Counted from the stretch's first letter, positions 45,546 to 58,286 are shown. The stretch: 64,000 nucleotides of DNA from Alopecurus myosuroides (GCA_028641055.1 CM054057.1:404788814-404852813); one strand, 5' to 3'. Numbers and translations: made by a program. Notes: generated from the letters alone by a model not told the origin.

Positions 45546-48500
45546 GTGTTAGTGTGCTAGTCCCTGGATCAATTGCTAGCACCACAGTACAAAATGAAAT
45601 ATCATGCAAATGCATCAAATTCTATTACATCACATGATCTAGTCTTTACAAAATAGTATTACAACTTGCATAGTCTTAGAAGACTAGCAGAAAACAAAGA
45701 ATTACAGAAGAAAACATAGTACAACATTGATCCCATCTTCTTCATGTGCCACAAGCAAAACATGTTGGTGATAGTCTCGAGATCCTAAACGAAATCCTCA
45801 CTCGTCTTCAGAATCATCTTCAGGATGGAATATGCAGCCACAAGGGAGTCAATAAATTTTAATGTATTGGCAAGTAACACTATTTTGGATATAAATGGCA
45901 AGACTAGTACTACAAGCTTATCTAGCTGAGTGGAGTTTTGGCTAACTTTGCATAAAGCCAGTTTTCTCTTATCACTTTTGTAAAACAAACTTTTCTTTTC
46001 AAGGGGTGGCATCATTGGACTGAAATCCAAGTACCACAATTATTGTTCACTTGGTCAAATTTTACTTATTGAAAATGGCAATGTTATTCTTCTATCCATC
46101 CTTGTACAGCTGCTCATAGTTGTCCATAATCGGGGACATGGCTAAGATCTTAGTTTGTTGACTCTGTAGAGTTTGTGCACTTCCACCTTTAGTCTCAAAT
46201 CAGCCCAAACATCCTATAGACTCTGAGTACATTAAGGAAAGGAGAAGATTGAGACAAGATATTTCAGAAGCAAGAATTCAACCTGATGGTAAGACCCGTT
46301 CCACCTATAATTATGCTACATATGCTTGTCAAGCCAAGGCTGAACCCTCACAACTTAGTTGATGAAGACAGAGCCCATATGACTAAAGGCTGCACTGGAA
46401 GCAATCTAAACTTGGGGAACATCATAATCACTTTGTTCCTGGGTGGCATTCCTTCAAGTGAACTCCCCTCGGGGAGACACTCAACTTTCAACAGCCCCGC
46501 ACTACCAATCCACCCAGGTGGTTCGATGAAGTTGTTGCTTAGCTTTTTCCACAACATCAAGTAAAACAATTTTTGTAGCAAGGCTAAGCATCAAGTGAGT
46601 ACCAAGTCTTCAAAAGTAACAATGTATAAGGATGGCTACACACTACTAGGATATAGTATAGCATAATATAACTTAGTAAAATTTCCTATCATGCATACTA
46701 CTCAAAATCAACTAATGCATATAGAAAATAATGGGTAGTTGAATGGTGTGTTACTTGCCTTGTTGAAGTTGGTGAAGATATCACACTCTTTTCACAAAAT
46801 ATCGTTTGTCTCCGTACAATCTATTCCTTGAAAACACAATAACAGAATAAACAAGCATCCTAGCAATCAAACACATAAGCGGAGAAAACAAACTGTGCAA
46901 ATAACATAACAAAGGGTTGTACCAAGTTGGCTAGGACAAGGTCAAGATTTGAGTTCAATACTTGTTAAGGAATTTCCAAGGGTTTACTTGGGATGTACTA
47001 GGTTGAGTTTGATGTGATCTAACTTTACTATAATCATACTTGTCGAGGAAGTTCCAAGAGTTCACCAAGGTGATCTAACTATCTCAACTAAAGAAACACA
47101 TAACAATGTGTAACTCTTAGTTATTTTCATCAAAACATTTGAGTGATCTAAGTTAGTCTTTCCATGTTGGTTTAAGGTAGGTCTAGGTTCAACTAACTTC
47201 ATAATAATAGAGAAAATAAGATAGTCTTGGGATTTTCCATTTGGTTCAAGGGTTGGAGTAAACAACTTTCTAACTCTTCAATTTGTATGCATTGCTCGAA
47301 GTCTTCATATGCTTGTCTTCTTGAAGATCATCTTCATGCATTATATTGTAGTTTTCTTCCTTGGATGGATTCTTCTCTTGGTCTTGATAAATTCTTCATG
47401 TCCTTCTCTTCACCAATTGGTTTGGGTATGGGATGGGCACAAATACCACTAAGTCAAACTGAAAGAAAATAAGAAGAAAGATAGAAAGAGAGACGGAGAT
47501 TTTTTCTTCTGAATTTCTTCACACTTGTACTTCCTTGAGTTGCTTTAGTTGTGGTGAAGTCCAATTCTCTTACTTAAATTTCTTCAATGTCCTTCCTTGT
47601 AGTTCTTCATGTTGCCACGAAGTTGAAAGTGAAGTGCCTTCAATTGCTTGAGTCTTGTTTTCCATTTGCTAACTAGATGGATTCTTGAAGTAGATGGAGT
47701 GGAGAAGTAGATGGAAAACAATAGTACTAGTGTTTTAGTTTCAATACTTGGTATTTTATATGGTTGACACATACTAGGGGCTTGGTCTTGGATCCAAAAT
47801 AGGCACCATATCAAAGATAATAAAATGGAAATAAGTTCTAAGTCATGATAATATGGCTGGATCACTATGTTGGGTTTTTGGTAAAAAACACATGGTCGTA
47901 GTCCAAGGGTGTCCAAAAATGGTTGGGGAATCAATTTCTGGTTCAAGGTTACCAAATGGAACAAAATTGCAAAAGGAAATATATTGAGATTATTTATAGA
48001 ATTAAATCTATGTCAAAAATAATCAAATATACCACTTAATTCTAAATACCAATTTAACTTGTTCAAAAATTATTTTGGAACATAGCATATTAAACTACAC
48101 ATCCTAAGGTTTCCAAATATATATTATTTTCAATTTTTGGATTTGTAGAATTTGAATTATGCCAAAATTCATCAAACAAGAATATTTAAATTTGAACCTA
48201 TTTAAGTTTGTCAAATTTGAAATTGAACAGTGCTAAAAGCTTCTACAGATCCAGGGGATTTAAAAAGTCCAAGTCTATCAAATTTGGCCATGTGGTTAAA
48301 AAGTTATGATGATTCTAGTTTCTAGGGGCTTTTCTGCAAAATTGATAATCTATTTTTATTCGGAAAAAAATCCAGAGACAGTTGGGTTCATATCTGTTAT
48401 TTGACGCGCAGGGCGACGGATAGGAGGTGGGCCTGGGCCGGCTACATGTTGCTCTGCGCGACGGATAAAAACTTAACGCGTATGCTGACTCGGCGCTCTC

Positions 48501-49846
48501 AGATTCGCCGATACCCCTACGATAAGTGATCTAATCGTGGCCCTCCGTCGTAGATAGAACGGACGGGGACCTAAGGAGCGTACCTCGCCGACGTGGGCCG
48601 CCGGAAATGACGAGGACGGTTCCGCAACGGTTGGAAAAAGACGGCGATGGCGCTCCGGAGGTCCGTGGGCTTAACAGAGACCACCACGAGGCTCAGCGGA
48701 ACACGGCGGTTCAAAGGGCGTCAAGGGCGTCCATGGTGATGTCCTCCCTCGTTGGCGCGATGTAGACCCGAGGCGGCGCAACTCCAGCGAGCATGACGCG
48801 GTTGATTCTGCGTCCAAACCAATCGGAAGAGGGGGTTTAGATGGCTCAAGAAAGCAAGGGGAGGCGAATGGGAGTGGTCTCGTTCTTGGGGACAACCTCA
48901 ACTTGTCGGAAACAAATCAAAGACGGCGGCAGACAGAGGTTACTCCGATGAGAGATTTCTTTGGCGTGGTGGCGAGATGCGGAGATATGGGAGAGGGGTT
49001 TTGGAGAGGGGCTCGGTGGCTATTTATAGGCGCAGAGAAGGAAGGGAGTAATGGCCTTAATGGCCGGAATTAGGGCGGCGAAAAATTGGGCCGAAACGGC
49101 CGTGGCTTTCCTTCTGTGAGGAAGAAGGATGACGTAAGCTGACGTCATCTTATCTTTTTATTTTTCTTTTCTTTTTCCTGTTAAAAAAAAACTTTTAGAA
49201 TTTCTGTTTTAAATATCCAAATGACATGAAACAAATTTCTAAAATCTTAAAATTTCAAATACTTTCCAACTGTAACCTTTTTTGTAAACAATTCAACAAA
49301 TTTTTATATTTGAATTTTGGAAATTTGAATAATTCCTTAATAGTGATCTAATGTTATTTCCAAAATAGAAAATAATAAAAAGCAATAATGAGTCAAATAA
49401 ATTTTTAGTGACATCCTATAAGTTGAAACTTAGTTTTGAAAGTCATTACAACCTATTTTCATATTTTATATTTTTAAGATATAAGTGATTTATTAATAGT
49501 AACTTAATGCCATTTTAAAATAGAAAAATTAATAATTATTAAAGTGGCTTAATAAAATTTAGATTAAAACACAAGTTATAATATTTTTTCCATGCCCTGT
49601 TTTATGTTATTTTTAAAGCAATGCATTTTATTTTCACACCTTTATGTTTAAAAACTTGGAATAACAACTAAAAGTTATTATTAAAATATTTTATTCTCAT
49701 CAAATATTTTTGAGGCTTAGAACTTTATTAAGGGTTATAAATCTTTGATTTTTGTTGCCATAAAATATTGTCAAAGTAATATTGGAGTTGCAAACATTTT
49801 AGGTAAAGAGGTTTGCTAAAAGAAAATATTCCCTTTATATAAAGAA
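45546..49846 (-). repeat. Long gypsy-type LTR inserted in element A (solo or truncated)
   Basis: Sequence starting TGTGTTAGTGTGCTAGTCCC interrupts element A's gag. Its layout in minus orientation is that of a long gypsy LTR: AT-rich U3 (49846-49140), TATA box CCTATAAATA (49021-49030), GC-rich leader (49020-48400), then a long AT-rich part to the 3' end. No primer site, polypurine tract or coding region is visible. The right end is a junction with Athila gag, and no target duplication could be matched, so it may be a truncated or solo LTR. Near its 3' end a short minus-strand acidic frame (HPEDDSEDE then stop, about 45795-45825) resembles the acidic exons of B and C but lacks a clear acceptor. 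Confidence 0.6.
49021..49030 (-). promoter_or_regulatory. TATA box of the long LTR
   Basis: CCTATAAATA on the minus strand, followed by a GC-rich, CT-rich leader typical of LTR transcription starts. Confidence 0.6.
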
Positions 49847-51431
49847 ACTTGCAAGCTTTTGTAGGAAGTTAATCACTTCAGTTATGTTGCAATCATCAAA
49901 GTAAATATCATTTTTATCAAAGGTAATGGGACCATTGTCTCCATGTTTCTACAAATTTCAGCACTTTTATCAGGAACATTTTTAGCAGTTTCAGGCAGTT
50001 TTGCATTTTTAATAGATGAAGTGGGAATGTTTCCGACAACAATTACTTTACCATTCATAGTGGAAGGTTTACTAGCATGAGAATCTTCAGTTTTACTAGT
50101 GGTGGTAATGGTGCAAACATTAGCTATATTATTCTTTCTAGCTATTTTATCTTCCCTTTTCCATCTAGCATGCAATTCAGCTAACATCCTAACATTATCA
50201 TCAATTCGAATTTGGATGGCATTTGTAGCAGCAAAAGGGTTCTCATCTATGGTTTCAGTTTTAGCATTCATTATATTGATCAAAGAAGCTTGAGCCTTAG
50301 ACATGGATGAAATAGAAGTTTCAGCATGATCAATTTTAACTTGTAAACCATATATTTCTCTATTTAAGGTCTCAAGTTTATAGCTGATATTTCTTAGCAT
50401 GACAGATTGTTCTTCCATAGTCTTAGTAAATAGTTTATTTTGCTCATATTGATTTTGCATAAAGTCTTTAGTGGCTCTTTCAACTTCTTAAATTCTTTCA
50501 TTAGACATTCTAGTTCTATCATTATGACCACTATTAAAAGGATATGACCTATAGTTGTTGCTACTAGAATTATTCCTATAAGCATTGGTGTTGAAATTAT
50601 TACTTTTAATGAAGTTCACATCAACATGCTCTTCTTGAGCAACCAAAGAGGCTAAAGGAAAATTGTTTGGATCAATAGGAGCATGGCCATTCACAAGCAT
50701 AGACACAATAGCATCAAGTCTATCACTCAAAGAGGAGGTTTCTTCAACATAATTTACCTTCTTACCAGTTGTAGCTCTCTTAGTGTGCCATTCAGAATAA
50801 TTTACCATCATATCATTAAGAAGCTTTGTTGCTGCCCCCAAAGTCATGGACATAAAGGTTCCTCCAGCAGCTGAGTCCAAAAGGTTTCTTGAAAAAAAAT
50901 TTAGAACTGCATAAAAGGTTTGTATGATGATCCACGTAGTCAGTCCATGAGTGGGACAATTCTTTACTAAGATTTCATTCTTTCCCAAGCCTTAACAACA
51001 TGCTCATTATATAGTTGCTTAAAATTCATAATGCTACTTCTTAAAGATATAATCTTAGCAGGAGGATAATATTTTCCAATGAAAGCATCATTATACTTAG
51101 TCCAAGAATCAATACTATTTCTAGGAAAAGATAGCAACCATTCTTTAGCTCTTCCTCTCAAAGAGAAAGGAAACAATTTCAGTTTAATAATATCTCAATC
51201 TACATCTTTATATTTTTGCATCTCACATAGTTCAACAAAATTATTAAGATGGGCAGCAGCATCATCAGTACTAAGACCAAAAAATTGCTCTCACATAACA
51301 AGATTTAACAAGGCAAGCTTTATCTCATAAAAATCATCAGTAGGAGCAGATGGAGCAATAGGTGTGCAAATGAAATCATTGTTGTTGGTGCTAGTAAAGT
51401 CACACAACTTAGTGTTCTCAGGCGTAGTCAT
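49847..51431 (-). pseudogene. Athila-type Gag, decayed
   Basis: ATG at 51431 (MTTPENTKLCDFTS). The retrotransposon-gag core follows at 51176-50967 (FPFSLRGRAKEWLLSFPRN, then IDSWTKYNDAFIGKYYP). It continues with DSAAGGTFMSM and NYSEWHTKRA (about 50870-50780) and a coiled-coil, Gln/Asn-rich C-terminal part (50460-49882, VRMLAELHARWKRED). Stops near 51290 and 50488 and frameshifts near 50990 and 49950 break it. The C-terminus is cut off at the junction with the long LTR. Gag would form the virus-like particle; this copy cannot. Confidence 0.8.
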
Positions 51432-51598
51432 TTTAGCAAGACCAAAAACAGGATAAAAACTACAACTAGAATAAGAACTAATTTTTTTTGTGTTTTTAAT
51501 AAAGAGAAGCAAACAAGAAAAAATAAAATAAACTAAGAAAAACAAAAACAAAGTAAAGAGATTGGAAGTGAGAGATTCCCCTTGCAGAATTCTTTTCC

Positions 51599-51616
51599 TC
51601 CCCGGCAATGGCGCCA
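51599..51616 (-). other. Extra copy of the Athila primer-binding site
   Basis: The plus strand reads TCCCCGGCAATGGCGCCA, on the minus strand TGGCGCCATTGCCGGGGA. It lies 66 bp inside the true primer site and differs from it by one base. Confidence 0.7.
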
Positions 51617-51664
51617 GAAAAGTGCTGCTGACGAGGGAGTGGTTGCTTCGTGATGACTTTGAAA

Positions 51665-51682
51665 TCCCCGGCAACGGCGCCA
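51665..51682 (-). other. Primer-binding site of element F (tRNA-Asp type)
   Basis: On the minus strand TGGCGCCGTTGCCGGGGA, the standard Athila-type primer site complementary to tRNA-Asp, seven bases inside the LTR start at 51690. Confidence 0.88.
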
Positions 51683-51689
51683 GAAAACT

Positions 51690-53165
51690 TGATTGTGTAA
51701 TTGAAACCCTCGTTGGTAAACCCCAACAGAAAGGTTGTGAAGAGTTCAGCGGAAAGTTTTCCCACAGAAAAGAAACCAAGGTTGAATCGACCAGTAGGAG
51801 GACAAGCAATCTCTGAAGGTTGATGCAGCTGAGATTGCAGGGCGCACTACCGGTTCAGCAGCAACGTGGAACCTAAACAACACAATCAAATCTCTTTGCG
51901 CCCAATGAAGAAGTGAGGTTGTCAATCTCACCGGTTTTGCTAAACACAAAGAGGTTAAACATATGGTGTGGAAAACAATATGAGAACAGTAGCAGTAGTG
52001 TGAAAACTGTGGAAGGAGTGTGTGTATTATCAGTATGAGAAAATAGACCGGGGTCCAAAGTTCACTAGAGGTGTCTCTCCATAGATCGTCATCCAACTTC
52101 ATGCGGGCATTACAACAAAATACATAGATCGTCATCCAACTTCATCTATGACTAATAATCCACCTTTCAAATATCATCCGAACAAATGTTGGATATTAAG
52201 TTGCATGCAACAGATAATCGCAGTAAGCAAAGTGTGTAATGTAAACAATGTAAACAAAGTAAACATCGTTGTTTTCTCACTAATGGAAACAACACATCCT
52301 CCATCCGTCATGTTTCTGTCACTCGAGCATATATGCATAGGAGGCATGAACCCACTATCGAACATAAATACTCCCTCTTGGAGTCACTAGCATCTACTTG
52401 GCCAGAGCATCTACTAACAACGGAGAGCATGCAAGATCATAAATAACATACACACGAAAATAACATGATAGATTGATAATCAACATATATAACATTCAAT
52501 AATCATTGTATCCTAGCAAACACAACATGTAGCATTACAAATAGATGATCTCGATCATGTGAGGCAGCTCACGAGATCTGAACATGAGGAATAAGGTGGA
52601 GAGTACAACCATCTAGCTACTACTATGGACCCGTAGTCCAGGGATGAACTACTCACGCATCACTCCAGAGGCGGGCATGGTGGTATAGACCCCTCCGGTG
52701 ATGAATTCCCCTCCCGGCAGGGTGCTGGGGAGAGCTCCAGAACCCTCCCAATCTCGGGTTGACGATGAAGGTGGCCTCAGGTGTTTCTCGGAAAAAACTG
52801 GTATATATTTAGGGTTAACATATCGGGAGGAATAAATAGGCGAAAGGGCGATGGCGTTGGATGCCCGAGGGGCCCACACCACCCCCAGGCGCGGCCAGGG
52901 GGAGCCTCCCTATGGTGTGGCCCCCCTCCGAGCCTCTTCGGGACTCTGTGGAACCTTTGGGAATTCTAAGACTTCCGGGCTTCGAAATTTCCAATTCCGA
53001 GAATATTTCTAGAACAACTTTTCTAAAAATAAAAACAGCCGAAAACAGGGAACTGGCTCTATGGCATCTTGTCAATAGGTTAGTCCCGAGAAATCGATAA
53101 AAATGACATAAAGTGTAAGGAAAACATGTAGCATAAGGCAAGAAAACAATATGGAACATCAGAAA
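51690..53165 (-). repeat. 5' LTR of element F, truncated at the outer end
   Basis: Plus-strand start TGATTGTGTAATTG next to the primer site. In minus orientation the far end reads ATATCTATAATTTCTGATG, like the beginning of Sabrina-type LTRs but missing the first bases, so U3 is cut at 53165. A TATA-like CCTATTTATTCC lies on the minus strand near 52831-52842. A 43-bp local duplication (ATAGATCGTCATCCAACTTC at 52081 and 52124) is present. The ORFs here are composition artefacts. Confidence 0.75.
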
Positions 53166-56117
53166 TTATAGATATGTTTATGACGCATCACGTACCAAGG
53201 GAGGTGATCGAGCACCATCTGGCAGTATGCCCAGGCACCCGCCCGGTCAAGCAAAAGGCCCGTCGCCAGGGCGCAAAGAAGCAGGAATTCATCGTCCAGG
53301 AGGCGGAGAAGCTCCTGGACGCCAAGACCATCCGCGAGGTCATCCACGCCGACTGGATCTCCAACCCCGTCGTCGTCTCCAAGCATACGGGCGGAGGGCG
53401 TCTCTTTGTGGACTTCACCGACCTCAACAAGGCCTGCCCAAAGGATCCATATCCTCTCCTGAGGATTGATCAAATAGTGGACTCCACCGATGGGTGCAAC
53501 CTCCTCTATTTCATCGACGCCTTCTTAGGCTATCATCAGATCAAAATGGCCAAGGAGGATGAAGATAAGACCGCCTTCATGACGACTTGTGGGGTGTTCT
53601 ACTACGTCTGCATGCCATTCGTCTGAAGAATGTAGGAGCCACCTTTCAGAGGCTCATGCGCATCTCCCTGGGGACGCAGATAGGGAAGAATGTGGAGGCC
53701 TACATCGACGACATCATCATCAAGACTAGCGAAGAGCGCACACTCGTCTATGACCTTGCGGAGACATTCCAGAACCTCCGCAGGGTCAACATCCTGCTAA
53801 CCCCGACAAATGCATATTGAGGGTTGCGGCAGGGAAGCTGCTGGGCTTCCTAGTGTCCCATCGAGGCATCGAGGCGAACCCCGACAAGATCGGGCCATTG
53901 AAGAGATGCAACCTCCACAACGACTGAAGGATATTCAACACCTCGCGGGATGCGTGGTGGCGCTAGGGCGTTTTATTTTCAGGTTTGGCGAGAAGGTTAT
54001 GCCATTCATTAAGCTCCTGAAGCGTTCGGGTCCATTCAAATGGACTGCCGAGGCAGCTGCTGCATTTGAGGAGCTCAAAAGGTATCTGGCAAGTCCTCCC
54101 ATACTCGTCGCACCGCGATCGTAGGAGCCACTGTGCCTGTACCTGGCAGCCCCCATTAGACAGTCAGCGCTGCACTCGTAGCTGAAAGGTCGGCTGACAA
54201 GAAAAGAGCGGCCCTGCCCAAGCTAGAGCCCACGCCCGCTTCTCCCCGAGCGGACTCTATTGCAGGCGAAGGGCTCCGCACGGAGAATACCCTCATGCAG
54301 CCTTAGGAGAGCCCCAATGCGTCAGGACAACTCACTGTTGGGACCTCTATAGTCGCTCTCGTCGAACACCCTATCTACTTTGTTAGCACCGTGCTTCGAG
54401 ATGCCCACGAGAGGTACCCCGTGCAGCATAAGCTCCTATACGTGCTCCTTGTAGCTTCGAGGAAGCTTCGCCACTACTTCGAGGGGAACCCCATCACTGT
54501 CGTGTCAGCCTTCCCCCTCGAGCAGATCCTTCGAAATTCCAACGCCACAGGGCATGTCGCAGACTAGGCTGTCGAGCTACAACACTTAGAGCTCCAGTTC
54601 CTCACGACCAAGACCATCAAGGGATGAATTCTGGCGGAGTTCAACGCAGAATGGACAAATCCACCACCAGAAGAAGACCCTGAAGAGGAGACAACCATTC
54701 CCGGCAAGCTGGCTCCCGGAGAGTGGACCATGCACTTCGACGATGCTTTCTCCTCCAGGGGCTTGGGGGATGGCGTCGTGCTTACGTCACCTACTGACGA
54801 CAAGCTCTACTATGCCGTCCAGCTCCATTTTGGCCATAAGGCCAAAGTCTCCAACAACATCACCGAGTACGAGGGGCTCCTCGTCGGAATTAGGGCCGCC
54901 ATCGCCTTGGGCTTTAAGCGCCTCATCATCAAGGGAGACTCGTAGCTCTTGGTAAACTTATCCAATAAGAGCTACGTCACAAGGGAAAAGCACATGGAGC
55001 TATCCTCGAGGAAGTTTGCAAGCTCGAAAAGCGCTTCCTCGGCCTAGAGTTGCAGCACATCCCGTGCGGGAACAACCAAAAAGCAGACAACCTTGCCAAG
55101 CGAGCATCAAGGAACTGGGCGCAGGCCCCGGGCGTCTTTGAAGAGAGGCTCGCCAAGCCATCCATCATACCTCCCGTCGATAGTGAGGAGCCACAAGGCG
55201 ACCAGCACCACGAGGAAGAGCCACCACCCGCTCCCTCCCAAGGCGCACCTGACTGTGGAACTCCTTCGGGGATCCTCCTGGTGCTCGCCTTCACTCACGA
55301 GGAAGCATGCTGGAACAAGAGCATGACCGACTACCTCCAGAAGGGCGACCTCCCCAAGGACGAGGCAGAGATTGAGCAGGTCGCCCGTCGAGCCAAGATG
55401 TACCGCATCATCGACTCCAAGCTGTACCAGAGGCGCCCCAACGGCGTGGCGCTACTGTGCGTCCCCCTGAAAACGGCATGGAACTCCTCAAGGACATCCA
55501 CCAAGGCGAGTGCAGCCACCACTCTTCATCGCGTACCCTCGTACGGCTTCTACTGGCCCACGGCTCTCAGAGACGCCACCGAACTCGTCAAGGCCGGCGA
55601 GGCGTGCGAGTTCCACGCCAAGCAAACGCATAAGCCCACGCAAGGACTCCAGACAATTCCCCTCTCATGGCCGTTCGCGGTCTAGGGGCTGGACATCTTG
55701 GGACCCTTCCCTTGAGCGCTCGGGGGCTACCGCTACCTCTACGTCGCCGTCGACAAATTCACCAAGTGGGCAAAGGTAGAAGCTGTCCGGGACATCCCGG
55801 CAAGAACGGCGGTGAATTTCATGAAGGTATTGGTCTGCCGCTTCGGCGTGTCCAACCGCATCATCACTAACAACGACGCGCAATTCACAAGCGGCCTCTT
55901 CAAGTTCTATTGCGCAAACATGGGCATCAAGATCTGCTACGCCTCCATCGCGCACCCGCGCAGCAACAGCCAGGAAGAGCGCGCCAACGCCGAGGTCCTC
56001 AAGGGCCTCAAGACATGGAGCTTCAACAAGCTCAAGGCCCACAGCAAGAAGTGGATCGACGAGATCCCGTCGGTCCTGTGGTCAATCCGCACCACCGCAA
56101 CCAAGCCCATGGGGTGA
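53166..56117 (+). pseudogene. Tat-lineage gypsy pol (RT, RNase H, archaeal-type RNase H, integrase), decayed
   Basis: Plus-strand pol starting within the RT N-terminal region (REVIEHHLAVCPGTRPVKQK). RT (to about 53830) has VDFTDLNKACPKDPYPLL and, after a frameshift near 53625, AYIDDIIIKT. A first RNase H connection follows (to 54560, FEELKRYLASPPIL). A second, archaeal-type RNase H (54720-54945, HFDDAFSSRGLGDGVVL and NITEYEGLLVGIRAA) is diagnostic of the Tat lineage. Integrase (about 55280-56117) has GLDILGPFP, RIITNNDAQFTS and ERANAEVLKGL. Stops occur at about 54121, 54568, 54943 and 55683, with several frameshifts. Both ends are abrupt: no gag or protease upstream and no LTR downstream. Confidence 0.87.
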
Positions 56118-56284
56118 ACGCATCATAGGGTGGCATGGCCAAGGGTGGACCCGCGCCCCCAGGTGGTGTGGTGCCTCCGGGCACTATCTTCAAGTCCTCT
56201 TCTGCTCGGTATTTTTCATATTTTCCAAAAACCAATAAATTATAACTGGGAAGGTAACCCGCGAACTTTTTCTTAACAGAACTG
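56118..56284. other. Short LTR-like fragment between the two Tat blocks
   Basis: 167 bp beginning with C/G-rich sequence (GGTGGCATGGCC, CCCCCAGGTGG) and passing into TATTTTTCATATTTTCC. It resembles leader parts of Triticeae LTRs in antisense but is too short to assign. It separates the plus-strand pol from the minus-strand gag. Confidence 0.3.
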
Positions 56285-58236
56285 TTACCTATTCCAAAAC
56301 AGACTCTGCAGTTTCTTGTTGACGGTGATGTTGTTGATGGTGGGGGTGCAGACTAGGGGCAGGATCCCCGTGGTCCTTGTGGACGTGGGGTGGTCGTTGA
56401 TGTCGAAGGAGACCTTGTGGTTTGTCCACTTGAGTAACTTCACCGCGACTGTGACTGAGTGGACAGCAGCGATCTCGCGCGAGATCTTTTTGATGTGGAG
56501 GTTGGAGAGTGGATCTTGTGCTCCACCAGGAACGCAGGACATGTAGCCCGTTGGTTCTTGGTAGCCCCCGCAGTGTTCGTCGCCCCACCCCTGGTTGCCC
56601 TCAGCGTGTGGCTGCATGGCAGCGTTCACCTGAGGCGCGGGTTGGTTGGGACGCTGCAACTGCTGCGGGGGTGGCTGCTGCATGGGCGGCTGGTATCCGC
56701 CGTTGTTGTAGCCGCCGGTGTTGCACTTGTCGTACCCGTTATACTGGTTCGGGCCGCGCTCCTCCCATCTCCCTCCAGCGCGGCCTCCCCCTCGCCTAGG
56801 ACTACGCCAGCCGCTGCCTTGAGAGTAGCCCTGCTGGCCACCCATGATGAGGCGGTCTCCCCGCATCATCTCTACATGGAAACAGTCCCTTGTGGCGTGT
56901 GAGTGCATGCGGTGAAACTCACAGTAAGGGCGGCTGTCCGCCATGGGTGCAGCGTTGCTGCGGCCTTTCTTGCGTTCTGGCTTGGCAGCCAGAACGGCTG
57001 GAGCTTTCTGTTTGGCGTCCGCAGTGTCGCCTCGACCCTTTGCGTTTGTCTTGGGGGCCACCGGCTAGGATTCATCAGCAGGCACGCTGTCGGCCTTGTC
57101 CACGAGATCGACAGCAGAGGTGATGTTGTCCCTGATGCCGAGCTCTTCGAGCATGCACTTGTTGGTGATCCCTTCCCTGAAGGAGAGGATGACATTTGGG
57201 TCGGCGATGCGGGCGATCTTGTTGCGTGTCTGGCTGAAGCGTTGTAGGTACTGGCGAAGTGTTCCGCCGGGCCGCTGGCGTATGTCGCAGAGGTCGTTGT
57301 AGGAGAGGGGGCGCTCGTAGGAGCCCTTGAAGTTGGCGACAAAGTGGAGGCACAACTCCTCGAACGACTCGATGGAGCCCTCTTAAAGATTCATGAGCCA
57401 GACGAGGGTTGGGCCCTTGAGGGCCATGGGCCACCAGTTTGCCATGCACTTGTCGTCCCCCTTTGCAGGTCCTACGCTAAGGCAGTAGAGCTGTAGGAAG
57501 TAGAGGGGAGGGGTAGTGCCATTGTAGCGAGATGGCAGCGTGAGGTTGAACTTTGGCGTCTAGGAGACCATGCGAAGTTTCTTGGTGAACGCGAGGGCGC
57601 CGCCGACGTAGACAGTTGCGCGCACGTCGAGGTCCGCCAGGCGGTAGGCGCGGCCGGCCCTTGCGAGGCCGCGGATGGTGCGGTGCTTGCGTTCGTGGCA
57701 GCGCTTGTTTTGAACGCGCGCATCCGGCAGGGTGCACAGGATCTGGCAGCTATTGCTGCTCTTCTCAGGCACCTTAGTGGTGGGTGCCTTGTCAGGGAAC
57801 TTGGTATGGGGGTCGCCATGCACCGGCGAAGTTACACCATGAGAAGGGGGCATCGCGTCATGAGCTCCCGCACTCCTACGCTGGCCGACGTCGCCTCCCC
57901 AAGGCTCCCGCGGGAGAGCCATGCGGTGTGTCCTTCAGGTGCGGGCGGGTGCGTAAGCATCTCCCGGACCAGCAGCAGGGCTGCTGCAGGAGTAGGTTGC
58001 TCCTGACGTCCCTGCGTTCCTGACGACTGTTGGGGAGGATGCTAAGACGCATGCGCGTCTTGCTGCGGCGTGTGGGAGGAAGCTTCGTCCTCGGCGCCGT
58101 GTTCTTCTTCCACGCTAGTGGTGTTGCGATGTGGCACGTCGTTGTCATTGTCGTTGCCGGTTGGCTCGACATGCCCTTGGCAGCGAGCGCGCTTGGAGCG
58201 GGTGAGGCGCGGGCTGGTCCGAGCAGCACGTGCCAT
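56285..58236 (-). pseudogene. Tat-lineage gypsy Gag, decayed, cut at the start of protease
   Basis: ATG at 58236 (MARAARTSPRLTRSKRARCQ) starts an acidic/basic N-terminal region. The gag core (57540-57060) has FVANFKGSYERPLSYNDLC, RQRPGGTLRQYLQRFSQTRN and FREGITNKCMLEELGIRDN. A CCHC-like motif YCEFHRMHSHATRDC (about 56930-56885) precedes a Gly/Gln/Pro-rich tail. The frame then reads NNITVNKKL, the usual lead-in to protease, and stops being recognisable at about 56305. There are several stops (for example near 58042, 57559 and 57063) and frameshifts. Pol would follow at lower coordinates on the same strand; instead a Tat pol lies there on the opposite strand. Confidence 0.82.
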
Positions 58237-58263
58237 GGCGGTGAAGAAACAAAGGAGCGCCTT

Positions 58264-58284
58264 AGCCCCCTACCTAGCACGCCA
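58264..58284 (-). other. Primer-binding site of the Tat element
   Basis: On the minus strand TGGCGTGCTAGGTAGGGGGC, two bases inside the LTR boundary at 58287, like the TGGCG[C/T]G...AGGTAGGGG primer sites of Tat elements. Confidence 0.7.
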
Positions 58285-58286
58285 AA

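Larger units (their letters stand above)
49847..53165 (-). mobile_element. Element F: 5' half of an Athila-type gypsy retrotransposon
   Basis: Minus-strand element consisting of 5' LTR (51690-53165, outer end missing), tRNA-Asp-type primer site and gag. It is truncated in gag at 49847 and in the LTR at 53165, where Tat-type pol sequence begins. Gag character and primer site point to the Athila lineage, such as Sabrina-like elements of Triticeae (inference). Pol is not present. Confidence 0.75.

Noticed and set aside
49847..49905. ATATC near 49896 as the target duplication of the LTR at 45546
   Set aside because: It lies inside recognisable Athila gag coding sequence and is not preceded by CA, so the match to the left flank is accidental.
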